A DNA stretch of 64,000 nt from an uncultured Pseudomonadota bacterium (GTDB taxonomy: Bacteria; Pseudomonadota; Alphaproteobacteria; Rs-D84). The notes beneath the pieces are model-generated. The model did not search any database. It saw only the letters and a program-made list of their open reading frames with translations, and was not told where the DNA came from. This document shows positions 1-9,242 of the stretch, one piece after another. The stretch is taken from contig CACWNX010000002.1 of assembly GCA_902762295.1 (NCBI GenBank), forward strand, positions 62,001 through 126,000, given 5' to 3'. The stretch's first letter is position 1. Each line of letters opens with the position of its first letter. The translations under genes were made by a program, and so were the position numbers.

Positions 1-1976
1 TCACTGCCTGTGCCATTGCTCCACTGTGGACGAAAACCAGTATCATATTCCGTATAGCCCGATGGGCAGGTTATCGCCATCTTTCCAGCACCCTTAAAGA
101 TGTCTTGCATAAATGTATTGCCAGGATTATTTGACCAACGTACACTTTTTTTACCAAACAAACCGGGTTGAACAAAATGTGTTCGTTGCACGGTCCCGCC
201 ACTGGTCCATACACCACCCAATTTATCACAACCTTCGAATGTGGACTTAAACATACGATCCCACCAACCACCGGTGGGCTCAGTATAAGGATGAAAACCC
301 AAAGTGTTATCATACCCTATTTCCGCCAACGGAGTGTAGGAACCAACATTTGCAAATAAATTTTCCGGTATCGGTCCGACCAAGCCCCAGCAACCCTTAA
401 ACGTTCCTTCAAACAAACGTTGTGCATAACCAGTGGCATTCTTAAACAATCCATCTGGAATTGACGTCAGACCCGTACAATAGTTAAAAGTGCTTCTGAA
501 CGAATTACTACGTGGCTTATAGTAAATTGATAAATCCGTTTTACCAAACAAATTATCCGGAATAGATGTCAGTCCTGAACATCCCCAAAAAGTTTCTGCA
601 AATGCCCCACCTTGATACGCACCGGATTTAGTTATATACGTAGCCTGTCCAATATCCAATGTATTGCCAAACAAATAATCAGGTATTGCACCGGTAAAAC
701 CAGCATCTCTGAACGCAGCATAATATTTCGGTTTAATATTCCAGCCATTGATATCATTAGGCCTCTTACCATCACTGGGCATAGAAGTAATACCATCGGA
801 TTCTAACATCTGCGCATTTGTATCTCTTGTTCTACCCAATTTTCTAAAACCATCGTACATCAAATAGGCGCCACCTGCTATTGCTGCCACCCCCCCCGTA
901 ACACACCACGCATGCGTGGCATCCATACCGGAATTGCCACCCGATGTACTCACACACGGTGAACTACTAGACCAATCGCCCGGATTTCCTTTATCGAAAC
1001 TCAACACCAGGGCCATGACGCCTGCTGCAGTAACGACGGCACCCATCACAAATTCTAACGTATCAAGTATACTACCAGAAGAATATTCCATATGACTTGG
1101 ACTGCCCACAAATAAATCTTTTGGGATTTGACCTGTCAAATTTGTCGCACCATTAAACAAATTAGCGTACGACGGGGCGACTACTTGTGTTCCACCCGTC
1201 CAAAAAGTATGCGCCCATGATGAATTAAATATCGCACCCAACGAACCACTTACTGTGGCGATTTTTGATGTGTCAACGAACCTTATAACTGGTTTTTCCG
1301 TATTAAATCTTTTCTTTTCTTTTTGCTTTATCGTGCCCGTAATACCAATACGTTTTGGACTGTTGTTATTATACGAACATGTATAGGTATGTTCGCTGTT
1401 GGACTGGGACGATGGACCATTTGCTTTATGACTGGTTCCATTATCTAAATCACAATATACGGTGAATTCACCCTTTGCTGCGATAACAATTTCAAATTTT
1501 TTGTTTGTTAAATTTGTTGTTGTTAATTCAAACGGCACAACCACCTGGGATGAACCCGAACCATACGTTTTACCCCAAATCGCGGTATATTCCTTGCTTC
1601 CTGTGCCAACTGTATAATTATCATCCGAAACCTTTGCCCCAGGCTTAAACATCCAAAGACTGTTACCCGAACGCCATCCGATTATTTTCTTTCCAGATAT
1701 ACTGGGACAACCAATTGACGATGCAACCGCTTCATCGTGGGTTGGCAAACTATATCCATCACAACGTGTCACCGTCCAAATTGAACCATCTGAAAAACCA
1801 TTTACAAACACATCATCACAATTGAAATCTGACAATAAAGGACGATCGGGTGTCTTTACCGTATTAGCAGAATCCCCACAATGCAAGGTTATCCTTACTG
1901 CCCACGACGAATGCGTGGTGAACATGCATGCGCATACTATGCCAAAAATTCCTAAAAACCGCGAAAATCTGAACAT
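1..1976 (-). CDS. Exported BspA-type leucine-rich-repeat protein (3' part outside window)
   Basis: The reading frame is open from an ATG at 1976 to the window edge, about 658 residues. An AAAGG ribosome site lies just upstream. The N-terminus is a signal peptide of about 26 residues ending near SSWA. Residues about 300-325 and 355-375 are hydrophobic and could be membrane segments. From about residue 428 the protein carries irregular repeats of the form LTSIPDNLF, LTSIPDGLFKN and GPIPENLFAN, each preceded by F-x-x-T-F-x-x-C-x-x-L. This is the BspA/DUF285 type of leucine-rich repeat found in surface proteins of host-associated microbes, where it often serves adhesion. A surface role here is inference. 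The C-terminus is not visible. Confidence 0.85.
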   Translation of the reverse strand, partial: MFRFSRFLGIFGIVCACMFTTHSSWAVRITLHCGDSANTVKTPDRPLLSDFNCDDVFVNGFSDGSIWTVTRCDGYSLPTHDEAVASSIGCPSISGKKIIGWRSGNSLWMFKPGAKVSDDNYTVGTGSKEYTAIWGKTYGSGSSQVVVPFELTTTNLTNKKFEIVIAAKGEFTVYCDLDNGTSHKANGPSSQSNSEHTYTCSYNNNSPKRIGITGTIKQKEKKRFNTEKPVIRFVDTSKIATVSGSLGAIFNSSWAHTFWTGGTQVVAPSYANLFNGATNLTGQIPKDLFVGSPSHMEYSSGSILDTLEFVMGAVVTAAGVMALVLSFDKGNPGDWSSSSPCVSTSGGNSGMDATHAWCVTGGVAAIAGGAYLMYDGFRKLGRTRDTNAQMLESDGITSMPSDGKRPNDINGWNIKPKYYAAFRDAGFTGAIPDYLFGNTLDIGQATYITKSGAYQGGAFAETFWGCSGLTSIPDNLFGKTDLSIYYKPRSNSFRSTFNYCTGLTSIPDGLFKNATGYAQRLFEGTFKGCWGLVGPIPENLFANVGSYTPLAEIGYDNTLGFHPYTEPTGGWWDRMFKSTFEGCDKLGGVWTSGGTVQRTHFVQPGLFGKKSVRWSNNPGNTFMQDIFKGAGKMAITCPSGYTEYDTGFRPQWSNGTGS

Positions 1977-2071
1977 TTCTACCTTTCTTACTCCATCCTT
2001 TGTGTAAAGCCTAGCAAAGTTTATACATACTGTGCAAGATAAAAAACATAAATTTTATGATAAAAAAAACT

Positions 2072-2100
2072 TTGACTTTATGTTTAAAATGTTCTATGTT
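2072..2100 (+). promoter_or_regulatory. Likely sigma70-type promoter of rnpB
   Basis: TTGACT at 2072-2077 and TATGTT at 2095-2100 are separated by 17 bp. They end a few bases before the predicted 5' end of the RNase P RNA. Confidence 0.6.
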
Positions 2101-2104
2101 CCCA

Positions 2105-2468
2105 CCGCAGCCAGAAAAAGCATAGCCGATACAATAACTTAACCGTTTGCGTGTCGGAGGAAAGTCCGGACTGCACGGGACGGCACACCGGTTAACGGCC
2201 GGGCAGAGCAATCTGACGATAAGAGCAACAGTGACGAAGCAAACCTTGTTTTCGGGGTTTGAGTGAAACGGGCAATCTCTGTGCGCAGCAACTTCAAATA
2301 GGTTTCCAATGATTTGTCCCGAATCGGAAACGGGTAGAGGGCTTGACACGGGGTGGTAACACCCATGTGCAGATTAATTATGCTTGCCACCCAATGTTTG
2401 GTGTCGCACCGCCGGAACGGCACGAATTTTGGGCGGAACAGAATCCGGCTTATTATCTGACTGAACGG
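2105..2468 (+). ncRNA. rnpB: RNase P RNA (catalytic RNA of RNase P)
   Basis: This is the RNA subunit that cleaves 5' leaders from pre-tRNAs. The universally conserved core GGAGGAAAGTCCGGACT starts near 2156, and AGTGAAACGGGCAA lies near 2262. The 3' conserved element ACAGAATCCGGCTTA lies near 2438. Helix P1 can be formed by CAGCCAGA (2108-2115) with TCTGACTG (2456-2463), which sets the ends. Length near 360 nt is usual for the bacterial A-type RNA. An intrinsic terminator follows directly. Open reading frames on both strands here are incidental. Confidence 0.95.
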
Positions 2469-2470
2469 CA

Positions 2471-2500
2471 ACGGGGCGCATTTCTGTGCCCCGTCTTTTT
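2471..2500 (+). terminator. Intrinsic terminator of rnpB
   Basis: A ten-base-pair stem (2471-2480 with 2485-2494, loop TTTC) is followed by a T tract. It lies just before the end of the convergent tolA gene. Confidence 0.85.
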
Positions 2501-2502
2501 AT

Positions 2503-3255
2503 TTATTGAACCGCACCCGTTGTCGGATAGAATGTTAATTGAATCTTTTTCCATTTATCGTATTCACCCGATGGCAACATACGCAATGGCTGGCACACAT
2601 TTATCGCATCGCGAATCGTCCCCAGTACATAGGCAAATGCCGGATCGGTTTCTGCACGCGCCGCCGATTCGAACCACACATCCGATACCGTTCCATTTTG
2701 CCGCATTGTCAAATGCGCAACCGCCCGAATTCCCGATATATCCGGTCGCGACCTGTCCACCGTCCAGCAACGGGTCATCGCCACACGCAACGCATCAACA
2801 ACCGAAACCGTCAATGTCCGATCCAACGACACCACATTCCGATTTACACGAACAACCGTCTTTTTCACCGGTGCAGGCGCATCATCCGGTTTTTTTTCAT
2901 CGGTCTTTTTCGTTTGCGCCTTGTCCGATTTTTCTTCATCCAACAAAGCCGTTTTTTCTAACTCAACCGGTTTTTCATCCACGGCATTTTGTTCCGGGGT
3001 TTGTTTGGTTTCCGTATCTTTCATATCCGGTTTTTCGGGTTGCAATGTGTTCGTATTATAGAGTACCGTTTCATCCCCCATCACCCGAACATTATTTAAA
3101 TCTATCATTGTAATTTGAATGCGATCCGGCGCAATAAACCGTTCCGTTTCGCCAATCACAACATCCGCCAAAAACACGATAACCGCAATCACCAACATGT
3201 GCCCTAATACAGACACCCCAATATTTTCCGACACAAAATGGTTAATTTTTCCCAT
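2503..3255 (-). CDS. tolA: TolA-like cell envelope integrity protein
   Basis: Periplasm-spanning subunit of the Tol-Pal system, which couples the proton motive force to outer membrane constriction at division. The 250 residues show a single N-terminal membrane anchor at about 12-34 and a Lys/Glu/Asp/Pro-rich stalk at about 75-140. A C-terminal domain (about 150-250) contains the CWTVDRS segment and a TonB/TolA-like fold pattern. It is the last gene of ruvB-ybgC-tolQ-tolR-tolA and overlaps the tolR stop by one base. The tolB and pal genes that usually follow are not here; the convergent rnpB gene occupies that place. Function is assigned from position and architecture, since TolA sequences diverge strongly. 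Confidence 0.8.
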   Translation of the reverse strand: MGKINHFVSENIGVSVLGHMLVIAVIVFLADVVIGETERFIAPDRIQITMIDLNNVRVMGDETVLYNTNTLQPEKPDMKDTETKQTPEQNAVDEKPVELEKTALLDEEKSDKAQTKKTDEKKPDDAPAPVKKTVVRVNRNVVSLDRTLTVSVVDALRVAMTRCWTVDRSRPDISGIRAVAHLTMRQNGTVSDVWFESAARAETDPAFAYVLGTIRDAINVCQPLRMLPSGEYDKWKKIQLTFYPTTGAVQ

Positions 3256-3656
3256 TATTTATCCAACTTTGTTCGCAGCCCAATGCGTTCAAAACCCGCC
3301 GTCTTTAATTTTCCCATAACCGTCATAACCGCGCCATAGTCCGCCCGCCGATCGCCATTTATCACAATCGTTAAATTTGGATTTTCGCCACGCATAGCAA
3401 CCGCACGCGCAACCACATCACCAACCGGTAATTCCATCGTACCAATATAATAGCGGCCGGCACTATCAACACTGATTTGCATTGCGTGATCGGTTCCGGT
3501 TAAAACCGTAGTTCCGGCATTTGGCAAATCTAAATCTATACCATTTGTCATCATCGGTGTTGTCACCATAAACACCGCCAACAACACCGTCATAACATCA
3601 ATCATTGGTGTCAACGATATAATTGCATCTGAAACACTGCGTCGCGCCCGTGACAT
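3255..3656 (-). CDS. tolR: TolR/ExbD family proton-channel subunit
   Basis: Inner membrane partner of TolQ and TolA. The 133-residue protein has a short cytoplasmic N-terminus, a single membrane helix beginning LTPMIDVMTVLLAVFMV, and a periplasmic domain. The Asp in PMIDV is the membrane aspartate that carries protons in ExbD/TolR proteins. The start chosen is MSRARRSV at 3656. An in-frame ATG further upstream lies inside tolQ and would add 28 residues unlike the family. The gene lies one base after the tolQ stop, and its end overlaps the tolA start, so the three are probably translationally coupled. Confidence 0.9.
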   Translation of the reverse strand: MSRARRSVSDAIISLTPMIDVMTVLLAVFMVTTPMMTNGIDLDLPNAGTTVLTGTDHAMQISVDSAGRYYIGTMELPVGDVVARAVAMRGENPNLTIVINGDRRADYGAVMTVMGKLKTAGFERIGLRTKLDK

Positions 3657-3657
3657 G

Positions 3658-4098
3658 TTATTTACCCCCCAATGAAGTATATAAATCATCCGCCCGTTTC
3701 GAGAAAACCTGGTACGCGATTGCCGCAGGTATAGCAACAATCAGCCCAAGTGCGGTCGTGCCCAGTGCAATCGCCAAACCTGGGGCGATAACACCGATAC
3801 TGACCGACTGGTTCGCGCCAATAGACGCAAATGAATCCATAACTCCCCAAACCGTTCCGAACAATCCAATAAACGGCGAAACATACGCGACCATTGCCAA
3901 AAACCACAAGTTTTTATCAAACGGACGAATCGCTTCATCCGGGGAACCCGATGGCTTTTTACGGTGTGCTGCACGAAACAAACGGATTTTTTCCACAATC
4001 ACCGCCCATGACATCACGCTAAACACAACCAGAACAATTGACGCAATCGCCGTCACAACATCAGTGGTAAACAACCGCCACAAAGAAAACGAATTCAT
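3658..4098 (-). CDS. tolQ: Short TolQ/ExbB family proton channel
   Basis: Membrane channel subunit of the Tol motor. There are three hydrophobic segments: TM1 at about 15-37, TM2 at about 68-88 with the family motif YVSPFIGLFGTVWGVM, and TM3 at about 105-128. The protein has only 146 residues, against roughly 220-240 in typical TolQ. The loss lies in the cytoplasmic stretch between TM1 and TM2, which is about 25 residues instead of about 90, and in the short C-terminal tail. Both channel helices and the TM2 signature are intact and the frame is clean, so this looks like a reduced but functional version. Gene context (ybgC upstream, tolR one base downstream) fixes the identity. Confidence 0.88.
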   Translation of the reverse strand: MNSFSLWRLFTTDVVTAIASIVLVVFSVMSWAVIVEKIRLFRAAHRKKPSGSPDEAIRPFDKNLWFLAMVAYVSPFIGLFGTVWGVMDSFASIGANQSVSIGVIAPGLAIALGTTALGLIVAIPAAIAYQVFSKRADDLYTSLGGK

Positions 4099-4113
4099 TT
4101 TTTCCCCTTTTTG

Positions 4114-4503
4114 TTATTTCATACTGTCGGTAAAGATACCCGCCAATACCGCCGGCATACGAATCGGATGTCCCGCACCATTAAGATATGCCGCCGTCCC
4201 AGACAGTATAGCACAAATTTCATCATTTTTCACGAATTTTTGTTCAACCGACACAGATGCCGCACCAACCGCCGTCACGACGGTTTCTACGACAAAATCA
4301 TCCGCCAAAAATAACGGACGAATGTATTGAATATTCAAATTACGAACAACCAGCCCAACATCACCCGGCACAGGATTTGCATTTCGCCCCAGCCAATTCA
4401 TACGCGCACGTTCTGCAATTTCTATATAGCGTCCGTGATACATAATACCCCCAGCATCGGTGTCCGCATAGGCAACCGAAAAATTAAATATATGTTTTTT
4501 CAT
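4114..4503 (-). CDS. ybgC: YbgC-type acyl-CoA thioesterase
   Basis: Hotdog-fold thioesterase commonly encoded at the head of tol operons. It hydrolyses acyl-CoA or acyl-ACP thioesters in the cytoplasm. The 129-residue length is typical. The N-terminal segment VAYADTDAGGIMYHGRY matches the 4HBT catalytic motif (Y-x-D-T-D-x-x-G-x-x-Y/H-x-x-Y) with the active Asp at about 16. The gene starts two bases after the ruvB stop and ends 15 bases before tolQ, so it is one transcription unit with them. Confidence 0.92.
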   Translation of the reverse strand: MKKHIFNFSVAYADTDAGGIMYHGRYIEIAERARMNWLGRNANPVPGDVGLVVRNLNIQYIRPLFLADDFVVETVVTAVGAASVSVEQKFVKNDEICAILSGTAAYLNGAGHPIRMPAVLAGIFTDSMK

Positions 4504-4505
4504 GA

Positions 4506-5495
4506 TTATTTCTCCATCCCCATATGACGATATCCCGCATCCGTCACAATACGCCCGCGCGGTGTACGCTGAATTAGCCCCAACTGCATCAAATATGGTT
4601 CTATTACATCTTCAATAGTGTCCGCCGGTTCAGAAAGTGCCGCCGACAAATTGTCAATTCCAACCGGACCACCCGCATAATGTTGTATTATTGCATTTAT
4701 ATAATCACGATCAATCTGGTCCAGACCACTTTCGTCTATATGTAATTGAACTAACGTGGTCTTTATCACACCAGCCGTAATTATCCGGTTATCAGTTGCC
4801 GCGGCGAAATCGCGCGCGCGTTTCAATAATCTATTCGCAATTCGCGGTGTTCCACGCGAACTTTTTGCCAATGCCAATGCGCCCGCTTCATCTATTTCTG
4901 TTCCTAATATGTTCGCACTGCGACAAATAATTTTTGCCAAATCCGCCGCCGGATAAAAACTTAATCGTAAATCAATACCAAACCGATCGCGTAATGGATT
5001 AGATAACAAACCTGTACGAGTCGTCGCCCCGACCAATGTAAACGGCGGCAGGTCAATTCGGACACTTTTCGCCGATGGGCCTTCGCCCAACATAATATCC
5101 AGTTTAAAATCTTCCATTGCAGAATACAAAACTTCTTCTATCGCCGTCGGCAGACGATGAATTTCATCTATAAATAAAACATCCATCGGTTCCAGTGCGG
5201 TCAGTATTGCGGCTAAATCCCCTTGTTTTGTAAGCATTGGTGCCGATGTCGCCCGAAAATTTGCGCCCAATTCGTTTGCAATAATATGTGCCAATGTTGT
5301 TTTTCCCAATCCCGGCGGCCCATAAAGCAAAACATGGTCCATTGGTTCGCCGCGTGAACGCGCCCCAGATATAAAAACAGACAAATTTTGCTTTAACGAT
5401 TCATGACCAATAAAATCGGACAAAGTCTTTGGACGAATCGTTGCCGCCATTTCGTCTGGAATATTTGGATCCATAAATCTGTTTGTTTCAACCAT
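4506..5495 (-). CDS. ruvB: Holliday junction branch migration ATPase RuvB
   Basis: AAA+ motor that drives branch migration with RuvA at Holliday junctions. The 329 residues include Walker A GPPGLGKT (59-66), Walker B LFIDEIH (Asp110, Glu111), a sensor/arginine-finger region NPLRDRFGI near 170, and a winged-helix C-terminus ([16 protein letters not shown]). Length and motifs are complete. ruvA and ruvC, often directly upstream, are absent here. An alpha/beta-hydrolase gene lies eight bases upstream instead. Confidence 0.97.
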   Translation of the reverse strand: MVETNRFMDPNIPDEMAATIRPKTLSDFIGHESLKQNLSVFISGARSRGEPMDHVLLYGPPGLGKTTLAHIIANELGANFRATSAPMLTKQGDLAAILTALEPMDVLFIDEIHRLPTAIEEVLYSAMEDFKLDIMLGEGPSAKSVRIDLPPFTLVGATTRTGLLSNPLRDRFGIDLRLSFYPAADLAKIICRSANILGTEIDEAGALALAKSSRGTPRIANRLLKRARDFAAATDNRIITAGVIKTTLVQLHIDESGLDQIDRDYINAIIQHYAGGPVGIDNLSAALSEPADTIEDVIEPYLMQLGLIQRTPRGRIVTDAGYRHMGMEK

Positions 5496-5503
5496 TTTAT
5501 AAC

Positions 5504-6163
5504 CTATAACAATTTAGTATCTGCATTTTCGCGACCAACATACGCCTTTAAATCATTATACATTTGTCGTAAATCCGCCGGCGCACCATATGTTTCGTTT
5601 GCACCACGAATCCGTATAGTTTCAAGGTCTATTTGTGCCTGTTTTTTTAACATTTGTGTTAAATGTACAGAAAACGCCTTAGCATCATCGGATTCTTCGG
5701 TTCCCTGGAGCAACAGCCCACGATTCGGTCGTGGCGACAAAAACGCAAAATCCGATATTGCTGGATCTGGCGACACTAATGCGAAACCGGTCACTTCGGG
5801 GCGGCGCATCAGTGTCTGCAACACATACCAAGCCCCCAACTGATGTCCCGCCAGCCATATTTTCTCGCTGTCTTCATTATGATTTTGAATCCAGTCTATA
5901 ACCGTGGCAATATCCAACATATTATCTGCCGTTGTACCAAGTGCCCCTTCGGAATCACCAACCCCCCGATAGTTGAAGCGAACAACCGAAAAACCAATAT
6001 CCATAAACGCACGAAACATTGCATACGACAACCGATCGTTCATATGATGTTTTTGCCGCGGATTTCCCGACAGAACCACCGCCAACGGTGCAGATTCTGT
6101 CAAAGATTTATGATATACTGCGTGTAATTTTCCCGCTTCCCCAGAGATTATAATATCAACCAT
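5504..6163 (-). CDS. COG2945-like alpha/beta-hydrolase fold protein lacking catalytic residues
   Basis: Resembles small predicted hydrolases of the COG2945 group: core segments [23 protein letters not shown] and [15 protein letters not shown]. At the nucleophile elbow, where relatives have G-x-S-x-G, this protein reads GHQLG, so the serine is missing. The usual terminal Gly-Ala-Asp-His is also not present; the corresponding segment reads [13 protein letters not shown]. It may therefore be a binding protein and not an enzyme. ATG at 6163 is preferred over a GTG nine bases upstream because an AAAGG site lies eight bases before it. It is the first gene of the leftward ruvB-tol unit. Confidence 0.75.
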   Translation of the reverse strand: MVDIIISGEAGKLHAVYHKSLTESAPLAVVLSGNPRQKHHMNDRLSYAMFRAFMDIGFSVVRFNYRGVGDSEGALGTTADNMLDIATVIDWIQNHNEDSEKIWLAGHQLGAWYVLQTLMRRPEVTGFALVSPDPAISDFAFLSPRPNRGLLLQGTEESDDAKAFSVHLTQMLKKQAQIDLETIRIRGANETYGAPADLRQMYNDLKAYVGRENADTKLL

Positions 6164-6246
6164 AACTAGCACCTTTCCATTATTTTGTTTTTTCCGTGTT
6201 TATTTATAAAACAAAACTCTATCAAATTTCAATAAAAATTTTTGCT

Positions 6247-6276
6247 TTGACACAACCACCCATAATGTTTTAAAAT
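6247..6276 (+). promoter_or_regulatory. Likely sigma70-type promoter
   Basis: TTGACA at 6247-6252 and TAAAAT at 6271-6276 with an 18 bp spacer lie about 35 bp before the start codon at 6311. Confidence 0.55.
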
Positions 6277-6310
6277 ATACACAACATATATATAAGGGAA
6301 GGGCACAATA

Positions 6311-7216
6311 ATGAAAAACATCACATCTATTGCAGTTTTTGGTATTTTACTGTCGTCTGGGGCGTTTGCGGCAACCGAATATATAGAGGCGGGCTTTCAA
6401 ACCATCTATACCGAAACACCGGTACAATCATATTACGCGTACCCGGACGATCCGAACTTTATTCCAGAAACCGAATTTATGCAACGCGACGATAGTTTTA
6501 ATTACGACCAAAACATAATTGATGTTCGTGATGCCGAATATGCGGCACATCCCGGTGTTATGTTTGCCGAACGCCCTATGATTGTTTGCCGAAATTTCGG
6601 CTGCACGCGTCTGAATGACAAAATTACGCGTACATTTTTATTTAATAGCCTTGTAAACATGTTCATGATGAATGCGCATTCGCGCCTGTATATATGTGAA
6701 GCCGATCCGTTTTCGCGTGACTGTTTACAATCTGGAATTTCTTTCCCGGTTCGATCTGGAATTGCGAACGCGTTAGTAAAAATTCCAAAGGCCACAATTT
6801 CCCAGGTAAATGTATCACGCGGATTGTCCCGTGCAACGGTGAATATGACATATGAATTGTTGGTAAATGGTATTAGTCGTATCTGTGAACCGACCGTTAT
6901 GGACATGGTTATTCCAAACAATTCGGCCGCTATGCTATCAAATCGCGAATTTACCTGTAATATGACCAGTGATGGTCGCACAAATGTATCTTTACTGGTA
7001 AATTTGGACTATATTGATTTGGATTACGGTATTCTGGGCGGTTATTATTCATTGGGAACCCAGGGAACCACAACCGGTGGTGGCACCGGTTACGCGCTGT
7101 TCAAGACCGAATTTACCACCGGTGGTATGAAGTTCCGTGCGGCGGTTGACGAAAACGATAATCTAATCCAAACTATTCAACCTGGCGAATACGCGGTTGA
7201 ACCATTACAGAAATAA
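6311..7216 (+). CDS. Exported protein of unknown function
   Basis: A 301-residue protein with a clear signal peptide (MKNITSIAVFGILLSSGAFA, cleavage after about residue 20). I recognise no family. The mature part begins with a Tyr/Glu-rich segment and has cysteines in FGCTRLND, YICEADPF, RDCLQSG, RICEPTV and FTCNMTS. That pattern would suit disulfides in the periplasm. A Gly/Thr-rich stretch near residues 250-265 precedes the C-terminal region. A good ribosome site (GGGAAGGGC) and a promoter-like sequence precede the ATG. Its cysteine content and export match several other unassigned proteins in this window. Confidence 0.75.
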   Translation: MKNITSIAVFGILLSSGAFAATEYIEAGFQTIYTETPVQSYYAYPDDPNFIPETEFMQRDDSFNYDQNIIDVRDAEYAAHPGVMFAERPMIVCRNFGCTRLNDKITRTFLFNSLVNMFMMNAHSRLYICEADPFSRDCLQSGISFPVRSGIANALVKIPKATISQVNVSRGLSRATVNMTYELLVNGISRICEPTVMDMVIPNNSAAMLSNREFTCNMTSDGRTNVSLLVNLDYIDLDYGILGGYYSLGTQGTTTGGGTGYALFKTEFTTGGMKFRAAVDENDNLIQTIQPGEYAVEPLQK

Positions 7217-7283
7217 TATCATTGGGGCTTGCAAGTGCGGTTTAAAAATATTAGAATAAAACCACTATACAAAAGCCGCAAAA

Positions 7284-7940
7284 ATGAATAAAACCGTTTT
7301 AATTGTTGATGATGACGATTTGTTACGCCAGACATTGGCGCGTGGTTTACGCAATTCAGAATTCTATGTGGTGACCGCCAATGGTGCAGATTCTGCGTCA
7401 GATATTCTTAAACGATTGACGGTTGATATAATCATACTTGACCGAATGATGGTCGGTACAGACGGATTGAGTTTTCTAAAAAAACTTCGTGCAGACGGAA
7501 ATAAAACCCCGGTAATAATGTTGACTGCGATGGGTGGGGCCGAAAATGCCATTGACGGACTGACATGCGGGGCAGATGATTATTTGTCAAAACCGTTCCA
7601 ACTGCGCGAATTAATTTTGCGTATAAACAATGCCCTGCGCCATATTCCCGGGAATCTGCCTAAAATGCCCGAAGGGCTGGTTTTCGCCGATGACGAATTT
7701 TTTGTCCGTTCAACCGACGGTCGCATGGCTGCATTGGCATTATCTGGGGAAGAAAAACGACTGATGCAAAATTTGACGACCCCAATTGGAAATATTGCAC
7801 CGGCATCACCAATGGTCGCAAAACGCTTGCGCAATAAATTAAATAGTGTACTATTAAACCTGGATATTGTGACCGTACGCGGTCGCGGATACAAATTGGT
7901 ACGCACAGACACAAACAATATGAAACCAGAGGAAATATAA
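7284..7940 (+). CDS. OmpR-type response regulator with abbreviated output domain
   Basis: Receiver domain at residues 1-115 with the acidic cluster VDDDD (9-13), phosphoacceptor Asp53 in IIILDRMM, Thr81 and Lys103 in LSKPF, all expected positions. The C-terminal part keeps the end of a Trans_reg_C winged helix (VAKRLRNKL, then TVRGRGYKL) but is shorter than usual: only about 75 residues separate the linker from the recognition helix region. DNA binding is still plausible. The stop codon overlaps the start of the kinase gene by one base, so the pair forms a two-component system. The regulated genes are not evident from the sequence. Confidence 0.9.
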   Translation: MNKTVLIVDDDDLLRQTLARGLRNSEFYVVTANGADSASDILKRLTVDIIILDRMMVGTDGLSFLKKLRADGNKTPVIMLTAMGGAENAIDGLTCGADDYLSKPFQLRELILRINNALRHIPGNLPKMPEGLVFADDEFFVRSTDGRMAALALSGEEKRLMQNLTTPIGNIAPASPMVAKRLRNKLNSVLLNLDIVTVRGRGYKLVRTDTNNMKPEEI

Positions 7941-9220
7941 TGAAAATTATACCACAGGGTTTTTTTGGACGAACAATTCTGTTGATACTGGTGCCACTGG
8001 TTGTTGCCCAGGTGATTGTTGCAAACGCATTTTTTGGTAATCATTGGCGGCGTGTTCATGCAACGATGGCACATTCGTTATCTGGGGAAATTGGAACAAT
8101 TATGAAGTTTATTGACGACGGCGACATAAAAACCGCCGAAACTATGGCAACCGACCTTGGCATCGGTATATCCATAAATGACCGTGTCGATCGTCCGAAA
8201 AAAAATGATAATTTATCCAAGGCGGTTGGATTATTGGATTCCGAATTATCCCGCCAAATGGCACGTCCGGCGAACATCTATGTTGACCGTTCAAATCGTC
8301 AAATTTCAATAGATATCCCAACAAACAAAAATCAAATTGTGACATTTGACACAACACTTTATCGCATTTATTCCACCAGCACCGAGATGTTTATTGTCTG
8401 GTTAATCGGTGCAATTTTGATTGTGTCTTTATTGGTTTTGCCATTTTTAATTATGCATAATCGCAGTATTCGCCGAATTGCACATGCGGCAAATCGTTTC
8501 GGGCGTGGCTTAGATGCGCCGGGATTCACACCGACCGGTTCACGTGAAATTCGCGAAGCCGCCACCGCAATGATAAACATGAAAGAACGTATTGACCGAT
8601 ACAATCGTACACGCACCGACATGCTTAACGCGGTTAGCCACGATTTAAAATCGCCATTAACCCGGATGCGCCTTGCCATTGAAACCGACAGTGCGGACAA
8701 AAACGCATTGATTACCGACATCGATCGTATGACAACGATGATAAACGGATATCTGGCGTTTGCGCGTGGCGAAATCCCAGAGATAGAACAATCAACCGAA
8801 TTACCGCCCATGCTGATTCGCATTGCGCGCGATGCGGCACCGGACAAAAAAATTATTACAAATTTTCCGGATACCCCGGCCCAGTTCTATGCGCGACCAA
8901 TGGCACTGGCGCGGGCATTCGGTAATATTATTGAAAACGCCGCCCGTTATGCAAAATCAACAATAAAAATATCGGAATTTGACACACCAACCGAAACAAC
9001 AATAATTATAGAAGACGACGGTCCTGGCATTCCGGACAACAAAAAATCTGATGCACTGCGTCCATTTGTTCGTTTGGATGATTCACGTGGTTCTGATACC
9101 GGCGGAACGGGGCTGGGGTTATCAATCGCCAAGACGGCAATTGAAAACCATGGCGGCATGCTGTTCCTGGAAAACAGTGATATGGGCGGTTTGCGTGTAC
9201 GCGTTGTATTGCCAATTTAA
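7940..9220 (+). CDS. EnvZ-like sensor histidine kinase
   Basis: Inner membrane sensor kinase of 426 residues. TM1 is at about 12-32, followed by a periplasmic sensor of about 115 residues. TM2 is at about 150-172, then a HAMP-like linker. The dimerisation helix carries the autophosphorylation motif VSHDLKSPLTR (His near 233). The ATPase domain contains the N box ENAARYA, G1 DDGPGIP and G2 GGTGLGLSI. All catalytic boxes are present. It is translationally coupled to the response regulator upstream and followed at 22 bases by argS, which may be co-transcribed. Confidence 0.95.
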   Translation: MKIIPQGFFGRTILLILVPLVVAQVIVANAFFGNHWRRVHATMAHSLSGEIGTIMKFIDDGDIKTAETMATDLGIGISINDRVDRPKKNDNLSKAVGLLDSELSRQMARPANIYVDRSNRQISIDIPTNKNQIVTFDTTLYRIYSTSTEMFIVWLIGAILIVSLLVLPFLIMHNRSIRRIAHAANRFGRGLDAPGFTPTGSREIREAATAMINMKERIDRYNRTRTDMLNAVSHDLKSPLTRMRLAIETDSADKNALITDIDRMTTMINGYLAFARGEIPEIEQSTELPPMLIRIARDAAPDKKIITNFPDTPAQFYARPMALARAFGNIIENAARYAKSTIKISEFDTPTETTIIIEDDGPGIPDNKKSDALRPFVRLDDSRGSDTGGTGLGLSIAKTAIENHGGMLFLENSDMGGLRVRVVLPI

Positions 9221-9242
9221 TGATAAATCACGGGGTAGAAAC

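Noticed and set aside
2011..2471. Open frames of about 110 residues on the minus strand
   Set aside because: They lie across the RNase P RNA, whose conserved core is unmistakable.
2343..3113. 256-residue open frame on the plus strand
   Set aside because: It overlaps the end of rnpB and runs antisense through tolA, with Pro/His-rich composition typical of shadow frames.
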